Below are positions 26,061 through 34,086 of a stretch of DNA of 41,469 nucleotides, one piece after another. Within the stretch, counting starts at the first letter, position 1, and each line of letters begins with the position of its first letter. The stretch is from assembly GCA_902465105.1 (NCBI GenBank), contig CABQLM010000010.1, positions 1-41,469 of the forward strand, read 5' to 3'. This stretch comes from an uncultured Collinsella sp. GTDB lineage: Bacteria; Actinomycetota; Coriobacteriia; Coriobacteriales; Coriobacteriaceae. A program made the position numbers and the translations under genes. Below the pieces are notes generated by a model that did no database searches, was not told the origin of the DNA, and saw only the letters and a program-made list of their open reading frames with translations.

Positions 26061-26507
26061 ATGGAAGAGGAAGCCGGCGTCGCCAAAGGCAAGGAGCGCC
26101 GCGTCACGTTCCGCATGGAGGGAGGCGACTACGACGCGCTCTGCGAGCGGTGCGAGCGCGCCGGCCTCAGCAAGTCGGAGTACCTGCGTTACCTCGTGCG
26201 CATACCGTTGTCGACGGAGGCCAACGCGGGAGACGAGCACCGCATACTCGTGGACCGCAGGGCCCTGTGGGCGATGTCGCGCGAGCTCACGAAGTGGGGC
26301 TACCACTACAACCAGGCCGTGCACGCGATGAACCTCATCAACTTCCACGCCCGCCATGGGCGCGTCGACCGCGACCTCGTGGCGGAGAGCGTCCCTACGA
26401 TCGAGCGCGAGCTCGCCGACGTGAACGCCGCGGCCCGCGAGATGGCGGCCGAGCTCGGGCGCATCGGAGCCGACTCGCTCGTGGAGGGGTCGCCATGCCG
26501 ATCCTGA
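26061..26507 (+). CDS. mobC: MobC-like relaxosome accessory protein
   Basis: 148 aa. N-terminal KERRVTFRMEGGDYDALCERC followed by AGLSKSEYLRYLVR is a ribbon-helix-helix DNA-binding layout. The C-terminus, with WGYHYNQAVHAMNLINFHAR, matches the MobC family motif in which N-Q-x-A/V-x-A-x-N precedes a long helix. It overlaps the relaxase start by 13 bases, the standard mobC-relaxase coupling. It would bind near the nick site and help the relaxase open oriT. Confidence 0.87.
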   Translation: MEEEAGVAKGKERRVTFRMEGGDYDALCERCERAGLSKSEYLRYLVRIPLSTEANAGDEHRILVDRRALWAMSRELTKWGYHYNQAVHAMNLINFHARHGRVDRDLVAESVPTIERELADVNAAAREMAAELGRIGADSLVEGSPCRS

Positions 26508-27766
26508 AGCCGATAAGCGGCCACGGCGCGACCGGAGGCATCCGCCGCTACCTCGAGAAGGGAGGCCGCGCCCTCGCGCGCGACCTGTTCAACCTGAGCT
26601 ACGACGAGCGCGACGCCGGCGCGCTGGGAGACGAGGCCAAGGAGGCCTGCGCCTGGGACGCCGAGATGGACGCCACTCGCGCCGCCTTCGGCACGGACGC
26701 ACCCTGGAGGGGAAAGCCCGCGCGCACGTTCAAGCACTTCGTGCTCTCGCCGGACCCCGGCGACGACATCGACCTGGCTGCGCTGCGCGAGCTCGCGTGC
26801 TCGTGGGCGCTCAAGCACTTCGGCGACCACGAGATCGCCATCGTCTACCACGACGACAACGCCCGCGGCATACCCCACGCGCACATCGTAGTGAACAACG
26901 CGAACCTCCGCACGGGCTACCGCATGCAGACCCAGCACCCCGAGGACCTCAACCGAGACCTTCAGGACATGGCCCGCGAGCGCGGGCTGTCGGGCCTCTC
27001 CAACGACCGGGCGCCAGAATCGCCGTCGAAGGCGCGAGGGCGCGCCGGCGCGGGCGGGCCCAGGAGTCGCAGGAGCGTCTACCTGGGCCGTGCCGAGAAG
27101 GAGATCATGCGCTCTGGCGGCTACTCGTGGGTCGGCGACATCCGCGCCCGCGTCGCGCTCGCCAAGACCACGGCGCGCGACGAGGCGGAGTTCCTCGGCA
27201 TCCTCGACGCCCTGGGCGTGCACGTCGCCGACAACTCGGCCAAGGCGAGGCGGGACGACTGGGTGTTCAGCCTGGCAGAGGAGCCGTCCAAGAAGGTCAG
27301 CGGCGAGCGCCTGGGGTTCGTCTACGGCAAGGAGATGCTCCGCCGGCGGTTCGAGCGCGAAGGCGCCTACCGCCCCACGGACGCGAGCACCGCGCGCATC
27401 CGCGAGGCCGCCGAGCGGGCCCTCGAGCTCAACGACCTCTCGGAGCTGAGCAGGCTCTCCTCGGCGCTCGAGACCTGCGCGAAGTTCGACGTCGAGTCGA
27501 TCGAGGAGTTCGGTCTCAGGATGGCGACGCTCGAGCGCCGCGGCCAGGCGGGCGGCGAGGGGTACCGCCGCCTCGAGGCTGCGCGAGCCTACATAGCGGA
27601 GAACGGCCTCATGCCCCTCAAGACCCGCTACGGGAACGGCGACAAGCGCGGCGAAGCCGGCGACAACCAGCGCGGCAGCCGGCATGAGGACGAGCAGCAG
27701 CGCATCCTCGCCGCCGAGCGGCAGCGGGCCCAGCAGGACCAGCGCAGGGAGAGGGGCCGGAGATGA
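26495..27766 (+). CDS. Relaxase/mobilisation nuclease (MobA/VirD2-like)
   Basis: 423 aa from ATG 26495 (MPILKPISGHGATGG); the much longer open frame upstream overlaps mobC and has no support. This family nicks oriT and leads the strand in transfer. The N-terminal part has RYLEKGGRALARDLFNLS and the metal-binding HIVV motif in GIPHAHIVVNNANL, the HxH-type three-histidine motif. The Tyr nucleophile is not certain; the early Y in RRYLEK is a candidate. The C-terminal 200 residues are helical, charged and end in a Gln/Arg-rich tail, typical of the secretion-signal end. It overlaps the next gene by 4 bases. Confidence 0.88.
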   Translation: MPILKPISGHGATGGIRRYLEKGGRALARDLFNLSYDERDAGALGDEAKEACAWDAEMDATRAAFGTDAPWRGKPARTFKHFVLSPDPGDDIDLAALRELACSWALKHFGDHEIAIVYHDDNARGIPHAHIVVNNANLRTGYRMQTQHPEDLNRDLQDMARERGLSGLSNDRAPESPSKARGRAGAGGPRSRRSVYLGRAEKEIMRSGGYSWVGDIRARVALAKTTARDEAEFLGILDALGVHVADNSAKARRDDWVFSLAEEPSKKVSGERLGFVYGKEMLRRRFEREGAYRPTDASTARIREAAERALELNDLSELSRLSSALETCAKFDVESIEEFGLRMATLERRGQAGGEGYRRLEAARAYIAENGLMPLKTRYGNGDKRGEAGDNQRGSRHEDEQQRILAAERQRAQQDQRRERGRR

Positions 27767-28317
27767 TGGTGAGGATAGAGTACGAGGGCGGCAGGACGAC
27801 GCTGTTCGACACGCTCTCGTTCACGGAGGGGTCGCCGTTCTCCGGCGCGAACATGCTCACGGAGTTCGAGCTCGAGATGCGTGAGGTGCCCGAGAAGGGG
27901 CTTTGGCTCACGGCGAACTGGCACCAGGTGCGCGACGACTGGCGCGCCGACGCGCCCGCGGACGGCATCCCGGCCGCACGCAGGTCCCGCGGATGGCGCT
28001 TCATGCTTGCCTCGGAGGCCGAGCTCGGGCGAGCCCGGCGCGTCCTGCTCGACGGCGACGAGGCGTTCGCCCGGGTGCGGGGATACCTGTGCGACGCGGC
28101 CGCGATCGGCGCCTGCTACCGCGAGCACGTGGGTCCTCCCTCAAAACCGCTGAAGTCGCAGATAAAGGAGCTGCAGCGCGCGCTGGGGAGGGCGGAGGTC
28201 CCGGGCGTGCCCGACGAGCTGGCGAGGCTGCTCGCGCAAGAGAAGGAAGAGGGCGCCGAGGATGGTGCCCGCAAGGTCAAGGAAGATTGGGGTGACGTCG
28301 ATGAAGAGGCTTGGTAG
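27763..28317 (+). CDS. Conserved mobilisation-operon protein, unknown function
   Basis: 184 aa. It starts ATGATGG over the relaxase stop, so it is coupled. It is soluble and acidic. Its N-terminus, RIEYEGGRTTLFDTLSFTEG, looks beta-rich, whereas the C-terminus is helical and highly charged (LAQEKEEGAEDGARKVKED). No motif recognised. Position suggests a relaxosome or transfer accessory protein. A 31-aa gene overlaps its end. Confidence 0.72.
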   Translation: MMVRIEYEGGRTTLFDTLSFTEGSPFSGANMLTEFELEMREVPEKGLWLTANWHQVRDDWRADAPADGIPAARRSRGWRFMLASEAELGRARRVLLDGDEAFARVRGYLCDAAAIGACYREHVGPPSKPLKSQIKELQRALGRAEVPGVPDELARLLAQEKEEGAEDGARKVKEDWGDVDEEAW

Positions 28318-28396
28318 GTTCCTCAAGGCGGCGCTTAAGGTCACGCTGGGCTTTTTCGTCTGGCTGTTCCGCGCCGTGTTCAAGTGGGTGATGTAG
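28301..28396 (+). CDS. 31-aa cationic amphipathic peptide
   Basis: ATG 28301 to TAG 28396, overlapping the end of the 184-aa gene in another frame. Its sequence is basic and hydrophobic: MKRLGRFLKAALKV then TLGFFVWLFRAVFKWVM, with Arg/Lys on one face and aromatic residues on the other. GGGGTGA lies 10 bases upstream. A perfect terminator starts right after the stop, which supports it being the last gene of the mob transcript. It could be a small membrane peptide, a TA-like toxin or a leader-like regulator. Too short to assign. Confidence 0.55.
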   Translation: MKRLGRFLKAALKVTLGFFVWLFRAVFKWVM

Positions 28397-28398
28397 TA

Positions 28399-28422
28399 AG
28401 AGGCGGGCAATTGCCCGCCTCT
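28399..28422. terminator. Bidirectional terminator between the mob operon and cargo
   Basis: Perfect 24-bp palindrome with half-site AGAGGCGGGCAA. TTTGTCTTT follows on the plus strand, and it lies 10 bases beyond the stop of the convergent minus-strand gene. It ends the plus-strand mob transcript and may end the minus one. Confidence 0.88.
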
Positions 28423-28431
28423 TTGTCTTTC

Positions 28432-28842
28432 CTAATCTGTCTGATCGTCGATGAGCCAGCAGTCGGTCCCATCAGTGAGCAGCGTCCTGGCTGACCGGGA
28501 TACCGCCGCGATGCGTTGGATTTTGCCTTTTCGATCTTCGGCCTCGGACCTCAGCTTCGACTCTCCGGAGCGTAGGCTCGCGCGCATCTCAACCTTAGCT
28601 TCGAGGAGTTGCTCTTTTGCAGCGGCTCTGGGGGTCTGAGAGACCAGCCTCTTGAGGGCGTTTCCCTGGGCTCCGCGAGGAAGCGCGATGGGCGTCCCTT
28701 TCATGCCCCCGATCTTCATCTCCATGAGCGCTGCGAGGACCTGCCTCTTTTTCAGAAAGCCCTGAGATTTGTCCAGGATCCGCTGTTCTTCGATGAGGGC
28801 GCTGCGGTCGTCCATGCTGCCGTCGTAGTACATGCGCGTCAT
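28432..28842 (-). CDS. Hypothetical protein at the end of the resistance operon
   Basis: 136 aa as read from ATG 28842 (MTRMYYDGSMDDRSAL). It is basic, helical and rich in Lys/Arg/Glu/Ala. No family recognised. No good ribosome site precedes this ATG. The same frame stays open upstream, and a run of seven Cs on the plus strand (28870-28876) lies where an ATG at 28919 in another frame (MSRIYSQNGDKRP) would join it by a one-base shift. It may therefore be the body of a longer gene with a slipped homopolymer, or a remnant. It follows the ABC-F gene on the same strand. Confidence 0.5.
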   Translation of the reverse strand: MTRMYYDGSMDDRSALIEEQRILDKSQGFLKKRQVLAALMEMKIGGMKGTPIALPRGAQGNALKRLVSQTPRAAAKEQLLEAKVEMRASLRSGESKLRSEAEDRKGKIQRIAAVSRSARTLLTDGTDCWLIDDQTD

Positions 28843-28925
28843 GGCGAGCGCCGACAGGGCCTGGAGGCACCCCCCCTTCGAGGCCTTTTGTCTCCATTCT
28901 GGGAATATATCCTGCTCATTTAGGG

Positions 28926-30395
28926 TTATTCGCGCTGAAAGATTTTGACTAGCTTGGTGTCCTTTATTTCGTAAATAATGTCTGCGACGTTCTCGACCAG
29001 CCTCTTATCGTGGGAGACGAACACTATCGTTCCGGCATAGGCGCTCATCATCTGCTCGAGGGCTTCGGCGCTCTTGATGTCCAGGTAATTTCCAGGCTCG
29101 TCCATGAGCAAGATGTTGTATCTGCCCAGCAGCATCTTCGCGAGCAGCAGCTTGATGACTTCGCCTCCCGAGAGAACGCCAACGTCCTTTGCCAGGTCAC
29201 GCGGTCCGATTCCCATAGAGGCGAGGACGCTTCGGATTTCGGTCATGCTGTACTCGCAACCATCCTGCATGAACGAGATCGCAGACTGACGGGCGTCGAA
29301 CTTGTAGCCTGTTTGCTCGAAGTAACCGATCTCTGCCTTGGGAGAGATGTTGATACCGTCGGCGCGTCGAGCGATTGCCTTCAGCAAGCTGGTCTTTCCT
29401 GTACCGTTGCCACCGGTGATGGCCACTTTGGCACCGAGCGGTATCTCGAATTTCGCGTGGTCATAGAGCATGCAGTTGCCGAAGCTCAAGCTGAAATCGT
29501 CTGCCGAGATGGGAAATTTACTATGCAGTTCCAGGGCCTTGCTCTGGCGGAACCGCACGGTGCGAATGCTGTCGGGGGCCTCAATCCCTTCGAGCGCTTC
29601 GAGGCGCTTCTCCATGTCCTTAGCCGCCTGGTACATCCTCTTCTGTTTGGTGCCGGTTGCTTTCTGATGCCCCAATCGACCTGCATACTCGTTGCTTTTC
29701 TTTGCGCCCTTCTGCTTGGCGTCGACCTGCCGTGCTTTTTTCCGTTGTTTTTCGATGGCGGCTTCAAGGCGCTCGCGCTCGCGCATCGCCTCTTCGTATC
29801 GAGCCGCCTGAACTTTGCGCTCTTCTTCTTTCTGTCGCAGATAGTCGGTGTAGTCACCCCAGAATTCGGAAATACCGCCGTCTTTGAGCTCCCAGATCTT
29901 GTCCACTACCTGATCGAGAAAATAACGGTCATGGCTCACAATGAGAAGGGCTCCATCAAATGCCTTGAGTTGTCCGACGAGAAGGCTGATGCCGTCTTGG
30001 TCGAGGTGGCTCGTAGGCTCGTCGGCGAAGATCGCGCTTGCATGCTGGGAGAGCGCAGAGGCAATCTTGGCGCGTGTTTCCTCTCCGCCGCTCATCGTCT
30101 CTTGCGCCACTCCGGCGACGTTGAGACGGGAGAGCATCTCACCACTGTCCTGAGCCGCATCAAGGTCGAGTTCATCGAGTTGGCCGATGAGGGCAATGCT
30201 GCCGAAGCGCCTGACGTCGGCGTCCGCAATGGTAAGATTGCCGCTCAGAATTTTAAGCAGGCTGGTTTTGCCTGCGCCATTGTCTCCCACCAAGCCGATG
30301 CGATCGTAGGAGTAGATTTCCAACTCTTCGATATCCAGGATATCGCGGCCGGCATATTCCAAAAAGATGTCTTTAGCTTTGACTATGAGTTCCAT
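28926..30395 (-). CDS. msr(D)-like: ABC-F ribosomal-protection ATPase, Msr(D)-like
   Basis: 489 aa, the length of Msr(D)/Mel (487). It is closely similar to Msr(D) along its whole length by recalled motifs: [20 protein letters not shown] start, linker [15 protein letters not shown], and C-terminus of the [19 protein letters not shown] type. Two nucleotide-binding domains show GDNGAGKTS and MSGGEETR with [11 protein letters not shown], then [18 protein letters not shown] and MDEPGNYLD. Both catalytic glutamates remain. Such proteins bind the ribosome exit site and displace macrolides. Upstream on the same strand is a Mef-like pump, the classical mef-msr pair. The 261-bp gap holds a stem (30488-30524) that may be part of a control region. 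Its antibiotic range is not certain. Confidence 0.87.
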   Translation of the reverse strand: MELIVKAKDIFLEYAGRDILDIEELEIYSYDRIGLVGDNGAGKTSLLKILSGNLTIADADVRRFGSIALIGQLDELDLDAAQDSGEMLSRLNVAGVAQETMSGGEETRAKIASALSQHASAIFADEPTSHLDQDGISLLVGQLKAFDGALLIVSHDRYFLDQVVDKIWELKDGGISEFWGDYTDYLRQKEEERKVQAARYEEAMRERERLEAAIEKQRKKARQVDAKQKGAKKSNEYAGRLGHQKATGTKQKRMYQAAKDMEKRLEALEGIEAPDSIRTVRFRQSKALELHSKFPISADDFSLSFGNCMLYDHAKFEIPLGAKVAITGGNGTGKTSLLKAIARRADGINISPKAEIGYFEQTGYKFDARQSAISFMQDGCEYSMTEIRSVLASMGIGPRDLAKDVGVLSGGEVIKLLLAKMLLGRYNILLMDEPGNYLDIKSAEALEQMMSAYAGTIVFVSHDKRLVENVADIIYEIKDTKLVKIFQRE

Positions 30396-30487
30396 AGGTT
30401 GAACCGCCTTTTGTGTATTAGCCTTTTACTGGAAGCGCAGCCATGCCAAAAAAGATTGCTCACGTCGATTTTTCGCCTTTGCCCAAT

Positions 30488-30524
30488 TGCCGGCGCGAGC
30501 GTTTTGACCTTGCGCAAGCCGGCA
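30488..30524 (-). promoter_or_regulatory. Hairpin in the mef-msr intergenic region
   Basis: TGCCGGC and GCCGGCA flank about 23 nt that contain a further GCGC pair. It lies about 95-130 bases before the msr(D)-like start, in a 261-bp gap otherwise without a gene. No T-run follows. The gap could allow separate control of the ABC-F gene. Confidence 0.4.
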
Positions 30525-30656
30525 AATCCGAAAATGATAGTTGGCGACGAATAAGGAGCGCGATGTGGGATGTCGGTGCAATACCTCGTCGTCGCAAGGG
30601 CTTGAAGGCTGACGCGTGAACCGATGGCTGCTGCCTCTTTTTTTCGAATACTTGGG

Positions 30657-31943
30657 CTATTGAATCCGCCCGGTATCTCTTTTCCCCGCGTTTCGGACGC
30701 TCGGAGCAAGCAGCATAGCCATCGCAAGCAGTACCATGGTCGCTCCAGAGCCGACGAACCATAACGGAGCTCCAAGCAGATCCGCAAAAACGGAGGGGGC
30801 CGCGAGGCCCATGGGCATGGCCCACGCCATGATGGTTCCGTAGAGGCCGAAAACGCGGCCTAGGTACTCAGGAGGTATCTGCTCCTGCATAAGGGCAGTC
30901 TGGGTTCCCGCGTACAACGGGGAGCATGCGCCCATAAGAAAGCTCACCGGCAGGAAAGCAGCGAACAATGACGGGCCGAGCGATCCGGATACGATTGCGG
31001 CAATGCCGAAGCCGGCAATCGCGGCGACCATGGTGAACGACCTATTGCGGAACCCTCCCGTAACCGCCAAGATGCCGGACCCAGCCAGCATGCCTGCAGA
31101 AAAAAGGATTTCCACCAAAGCGGCATCCCCCGTGCTACCGCCAAAATGCCCCAAGGTCATTATTGGGAACAATGCCGCGAGCGGAGAGAACGCGAAAGCG
31201 AAGACGAACCCGCACCAAAGAAGGGCGAACAGCCCCCTGTATCCCCTGATCAGCTTGTAGCCGTCCGAAATCTCAGAGAAGAGCTCTCGAACCTTATTGG
31301 AAAAGGACAAGCTGCGGTCGGCTTCATCGAGGCCCCCTGCGTCTATCTGTGCGGCGAGGACGGCTAAAGAAGCGAAAAGCGCTCCCAGCACGTCGAGGAC
31401 AATCATAGCGGTAATGCCCGCCACGGGATAAATCACTGCTGCAAGCGCGGCGCCAAGAATGTATCCGCCGGACTGAATCGCCTGAGTCACCCCCGATAGG
31501 CGAACGAGATGCTCTGGCGGGGCGAGATGGGGCGTGAGAGATTGGGAGGCTGGCGTGTAGAACGAAGTACCAACTGCACGGAGAAACAGGGCGATGAGAA
31601 TTAGCCATGCAGGTAAGCTGCCGGCCAACGAGGCAATCGCCAAGGCGGCACCCACCGCGGCAATGAAGAGGTCGGCGCCGATGAGGACACGTTTCAAAGG
31701 CAGTCTGTCGACAACGGCGCCCGCAAGGATTCCGAACAAAGCAATCGGCAGAAAGCCTGCCAGCGATGCTAAGGAGAGGAGAGAAGACGACCCTGTCGTG
31801 AGGGCGAGATGCCAAATAAGACCCATTTGGAGAATCGAACTCGTCAATGTCGAAACGAGCTCCCCGCCCCATACGAAACAAAGCTTGAATTGCCATGAAT
31901 GGCACAGCAGAACAGACCTGCCCCGAGAGGTTTCAAATATCAT
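30657..31943 (-). CDS. mef-like: MFS efflux pump, Mef-like (macrolide efflux family)
   Basis: 428 aa from ATG 31943 (MIFETSRGRS); a longer TTG start at 31994 is inside the attenuator hairpin and unlikely. Twelve hydrophobic segments. Hallmarks of Mef: VSTLTSSILQMGLIW at the first helix, LASLAGFLPIALFG, the motif A-like GAVVDRLPLKRVLIGADL, and GTQTALMQEQIPPEYLGRVFGLYGTIM near residue 350. These match Mef(A)-type proteins (405 aa) closely enough for family, not allele. It pumps macrolides out of the cytoplasm, in partnership with the ABC-F gene downstream. Its ribosome site is weak (TTGGACA). A strong promoter and leader peptide lie upstream. Confidence 0.85.
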   Translation of the reverse strand: MIFETSRGRSVLLCHSWQFKLCFVWGGELVSTLTSSILQMGLIWHLALTTGSSSLLSLASLAGFLPIALFGILAGAVVDRLPLKRVLIGADLFIAAVGAALAIASLAGSLPAWLILIALFLRAVGTSFYTPASQSLTPHLAPPEHLVRLSGVTQAIQSGGYILGAALAAVIYPVAGITAMIVLDVLGALFASLAVLAAQIDAGGLDEADRSLSFSNKVRELFSEISDGYKLIRGYRGLFALLWCGFVFAFAFSPLAALFPIMTLGHFGGSTGDAALVEILFSAGMLAGSGILAVTGGFRNRSFTMVAAIAGFGIAAIVSGSLGPSLFAAFLPVSFLMGACSPLYAGTQTALMQEQIPPEYLGRVFGLYGTIMAWAMPMGLAAPSVFADLLGAPLWFVGSGATMVLLAMAMLLAPSVRNAGKRDTGRIQ

Positions 31944-31973
31944 GGTTATGTCCAATCGTGAAATGGCGTGCAG

Positions 31974-32004
31974 AAAAACAGCGCGACGCCACAACAGCGC
32001 CGCT
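31974..32004 (-). terminator. Putative attenuator hairpin before the mef-like gene
   Basis: AGCG-(g)-CG pairs with CGCGCT across a 12-nt loop, then GTTTTT follows. It sits between the leader-peptide stop and the mef start (about 30 bases further). The short stem is imperfect, as expected if an alternative fold forms when a ribosome stalls on the leader. Strength is uncertain. Confidence 0.5.
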
Positions 32005-32006
32005 TT

Positions 32007-32042
32007 CTAGGCGCTCATCCACGTGCGGAAAAGACCAACCAC
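32007..32042 (-). CDS. 11-aa leader peptide of the mef-msr operon
   Basis: GTG 32042 to TAG 32007, encoding MVGLFRTWMSA. An ideal ribosome site (AAAGGAGGGG) ends four bases upstream, much better than that of the mef-like gene itself. Macrolide-inducible erm, mef/mel and msr(D) genes are controlled by similar short leaders on which the drug-bound ribosome stalls. Here the leader lies between a strong promoter and a hairpin with a T-run. The stall mechanism is inferred. Confidence 0.6.
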   Translation of the reverse strand: MVGLFRTWMSA

Positions 32043-32082
32043 GACACCCCTCCTTTGTTAATTCGGTCTGGCAAACCATGTA

Positions 32083-32112
32083 ATATTAACGAGGCTTGAG
32101 TTTGCCTGTCAA
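32083..32112 (-). promoter_or_regulatory. Strong promoter of the mef-msr operon
   Basis: On the minus strand TTGACA (32107-32112) is followed by an 18-bp spacer and TAATAT (32083-32088). Both boxes are near consensus. Transcription would start about 30 bases before the leader-peptide ribosome site. Confidence 0.85.
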
Positions 32113-32177
32113 GAATCGACCATCGGAAAGGGCAATCCTCTCTGGCCATTCGATTCCTTTTGTATCTATGGCTGCAT

Positions 32178-32375
32178 TTACGTTATGTGGTTATTTATTT
32201 CGTTAGAATTCCCAAGCAAAACGCTTTTATGCACCATGTCTGCGCAAGCGAGAAAAGCCATTTCTAAGCCTCGGTCCACGAAAATGTCAACTTGGCTTTT
32301 CATTGAGCCGATACTTCCAACACCGCTGAAAACGAACCAAACGCGTAGCTCTTGCGTGTCCGCAACTCGCACCAT
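32178..32375 (-). CDS. Possible small protein or gene remnant
   Basis: 65 aa from ATG 32375 (MVRVADTQELRVWFVFSG), ending NSNEINNHIT. It is protein-like in composition and differs from the GC-rich shadows elsewhere. It overlaps the tail of the frameshifted gene in another frame and lies in AT-rich DNA next to the mef promoter. No ribosome site is clear. I do not recognise it. It may be the end of a gene lost when the cargo was assembled. Confidence 0.3.
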   Translation of the reverse strand: MVRVADTQELRVWFVFSGVGSIGSMKSQVDIFVDRGLEMAFLACADMVHKSVLLGNSNEINNHIT

Positions 32376-33266
32376 CAAAGTATGCAAGCATCCTGATGAG
32401 CAGGATAGCCTCTGATCGTCTGTATCTCAATTCGGAACAAAGATCCTGGGAAAAAGGGGATGCGGCGCCGAACGCGAACAATGTGTGTACGCTGTCGAGA
32501 AATGAGGCGCGCGCCGAGAAACCGGTGGTCCATACTCCACGCCGCACCCCCAACTGAGCCTCGTAGGATTGGACCTCTTTAAGCAACGGTTCGAGGTCTT
32601 TTTCGCGCTCAGCGGCGTCCCTGGCCTTGTCTTCGATGCCGGCGAGTTGCTCGGTAATCCAATCGATTACCTGACCGACGTCGTTGTACCTGCCCTCGAT
32701 CTCGTTTCTTGCCGCCTGTCGTGCCTCGGCGGGCTTTTGGAGGTAATCGTCATGAAGGGCTGCGTAGGTCCTAGCGATGTCCAGGGCGTTTTTGACCTTC
32801 GCCCTCTGGTCGCCGGCGATCATGGAGGCGATCGATTCCAGCTTGGCGTCGATGCACTGGAGGCTGTCGCTGATTTCGGTCATGTACGCCTGACCGACAA
32901 CCATCGCCGCTGCGGCAAGGCCGACGCTGGCGATCTGTGCGGGGCTGACCCCAGCGGCTTTGAGGGAGACGTCGCCGCTCAGGCGACCTTTCGGGTCTCG
33001 GACGAGGGCCCTTACCGCTTCCGGATCCTTCTTCGAGGCGACGAGGTCCTTAAAGCTGTAGCCTTCGGGAACCTCGACTTTGTAGAGCTGTTTTCCTCGA
33101 CGAGGTCTATGACGTCCGAGGCGAGGCCGAGAATGGCGTCCGCCCGCTCTCCGATGCCGACGTTGTTCTCTTTGCCCGCATCGGCGTTCGCGACGAGCCT
33201 GATGTTCTCCAAGTCCTCGACGGGAACGACCTCGACGCTGATTGGCGCAAGTTCTTTGTCGCTCAT
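32287..33266 (-). pseudogene. Partner of the GIY-YIG-like gene, frameshifted, tail uncertain
   Basis: The first 60 residues from ATG 33266 (MSDKELAPISVEVVPVED) read to ILGLASDVIDLVEE. In the A4 run (33091-33094) the frame is lost and stops at 33012. One extra A would join it to KQLYKVEVPEGYSFKDLV and then to MTEISDSLQCIDAKLESIAS. The joined protein has a hydrophobic stretch (QIASVGLAAAAMVVG) and long coiled-coil-like helices (ARNEIEGRYNDVGQVIDW). After YEAQLGVRRG the composition changes and the tail looks unnatural, so the end is probably lost by recombination. The start is 11 bases after the upstream gene, so the two form an operon. Possible membrane-associated effector; function unknown. 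Confidence 0.6.
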
Positions 33267-33277
33267 GCTCTTAGCGC

Positions 33278-33937
33278 CTATCTCGCCTCATCGGAACGCG
33301 CCAGGACGTCCCATTTGTTGTACGAGCCCTCGGCCTGAAGATCCCTGACGAGGGCCTCATAGCGGGTCTCGAGGTCTTTCTCCTCACACGGGAAGAGCAG
33401 AATCATCATTGGTCTTTTGAACTTGAAGTCAGCGTAGACGTCGATGTTGCCGAAACCGCAAAGCTGTGTGTATATGCTGAAGCCCATGGATTTGCCGCAA
33501 CCGACATAGACGTCCTCGTAGGCGGAAGGGTCTTTCTCTCGTGCCGATTTCATCGTGACGACGGCGTAGCAGCCGGCGATCGCCATGTACCCATCGCTGA
33601 GGTCGGCTTCGCTGGAGACGTTGTTCTCGAAGTTCTCGAAGAAATCTTTTGCGGAGGTCGGCGGAAGCGAGCTTGCCACGGCCTTCTTGCGGGATGCCTC
33701 GAGTGACTTTTGCTGCTCCTTCTTGTCTTTGATTGCCCGACCCTTTGAAAGGAATGAGTCCCTGGCTTCTCCCAGGCTATCTGCCGCCTGCTTCCCCCTT
33801 TGCTGCCCCCAGTCGATCAGAGCGGGCCCGTATTTGTTCACAGCGGGCTCAACGAAGGGCAGAACGTCTTTTCCGATGTCGATGGCCCTTTTGACGTCTT
33901 GCAGCTTAATCTTTCCCAATTGCGTACCTCTATTCAT
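33278..33937 (-). CDS. Protein with a degenerate GIY-YIG-like C-terminus
   Basis: 219 aa from ATG 33937 (MNRGTQLGKIKLQDV); a TTG two codons upstream is possible, and no good ribosome site is seen for either. The first 110 residues are basic and helical (LPFVEPAVNKYGPALIDWGQ, then a Lys-rich coil). The C-terminal 100 resemble a GIY-YIG nuclease-like fold: GCYAVVTMKS in place of GIY, VYVGCGKS in place of YIG, NIDVYADFKFKRPMMILLFPC, and a Glu-rich end. The conserved Arg after YIG is not evident, so nuclease activity is uncertain. It is followed by a frameshifted partner. The pair could be a defence or toxin-type cassette; this is inference. Confidence 0.62.
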   Translation of the reverse strand: MNRGTQLGKIKLQDVKRAIDIGKDVLPFVEPAVNKYGPALIDWGQQRGKQAADSLGEARDSFLSKGRAIKDKKEQQKSLEASRKKAVASSLPPTSAKDFFENFENNVSSEADLSDGYMAIAGCYAVVTMKSAREKDPSAYEDVYVGCGKSMGFSIYTQLCGFGNIDVYADFKFKRPMMILLFPCEEKDLETRYEALVRDLQAEGSYNKWDVLARSDEAR

Positions 33938-34016
33938 GGACAACCGGAAGCTTATCGAGAAGCAGCCGGCAGCGTCTTGTTTCTATCAAGTGCGTAAATT
34001 ATCTCACCACATGCAA

Positions 34017-34048
34017 GACCCCTTGCCGAGATATAGCGGCAAGGGGTC
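34017..34048. repeat. 12-bp hairpin between cargo and sortase module
   Basis: GACCCCTTGCCG and CGGCAAGGGGTC form a perfect stem with an 8-nt loop. No T-run on either side. It lies about 40 bases beyond the end of the sortase-linked peptide gene and 80 bases before the GIY-YIG-like start, so it may terminate or insulate transcripts. Confidence 0.6.
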
Positions 34049-34086
34049 GAAGGGCCATATTCGGTTGTAGTTTCGATCTGCAAGTC

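Noticed and set aside
25889..26494. A 200-codon upstream extension of the relaxase frame
   Set aside because: Overlaps mobC in another frame, is Arg/Gly-rich, and the relaxase has a conserved start at 26495.
31944..31994. TTG at 31994 as the start of the Mef-like pump
   Set aside because: It lies within the attenuator hairpin, adds residues absent from the family and lacks a ribosome site; ATG 31943 is preferred.
32185..32415. A 76-codon plus-strand open frame
   Set aside because: Antisense to a more protein-like minus-strand frame, no ribosome site and no recognisable motif.
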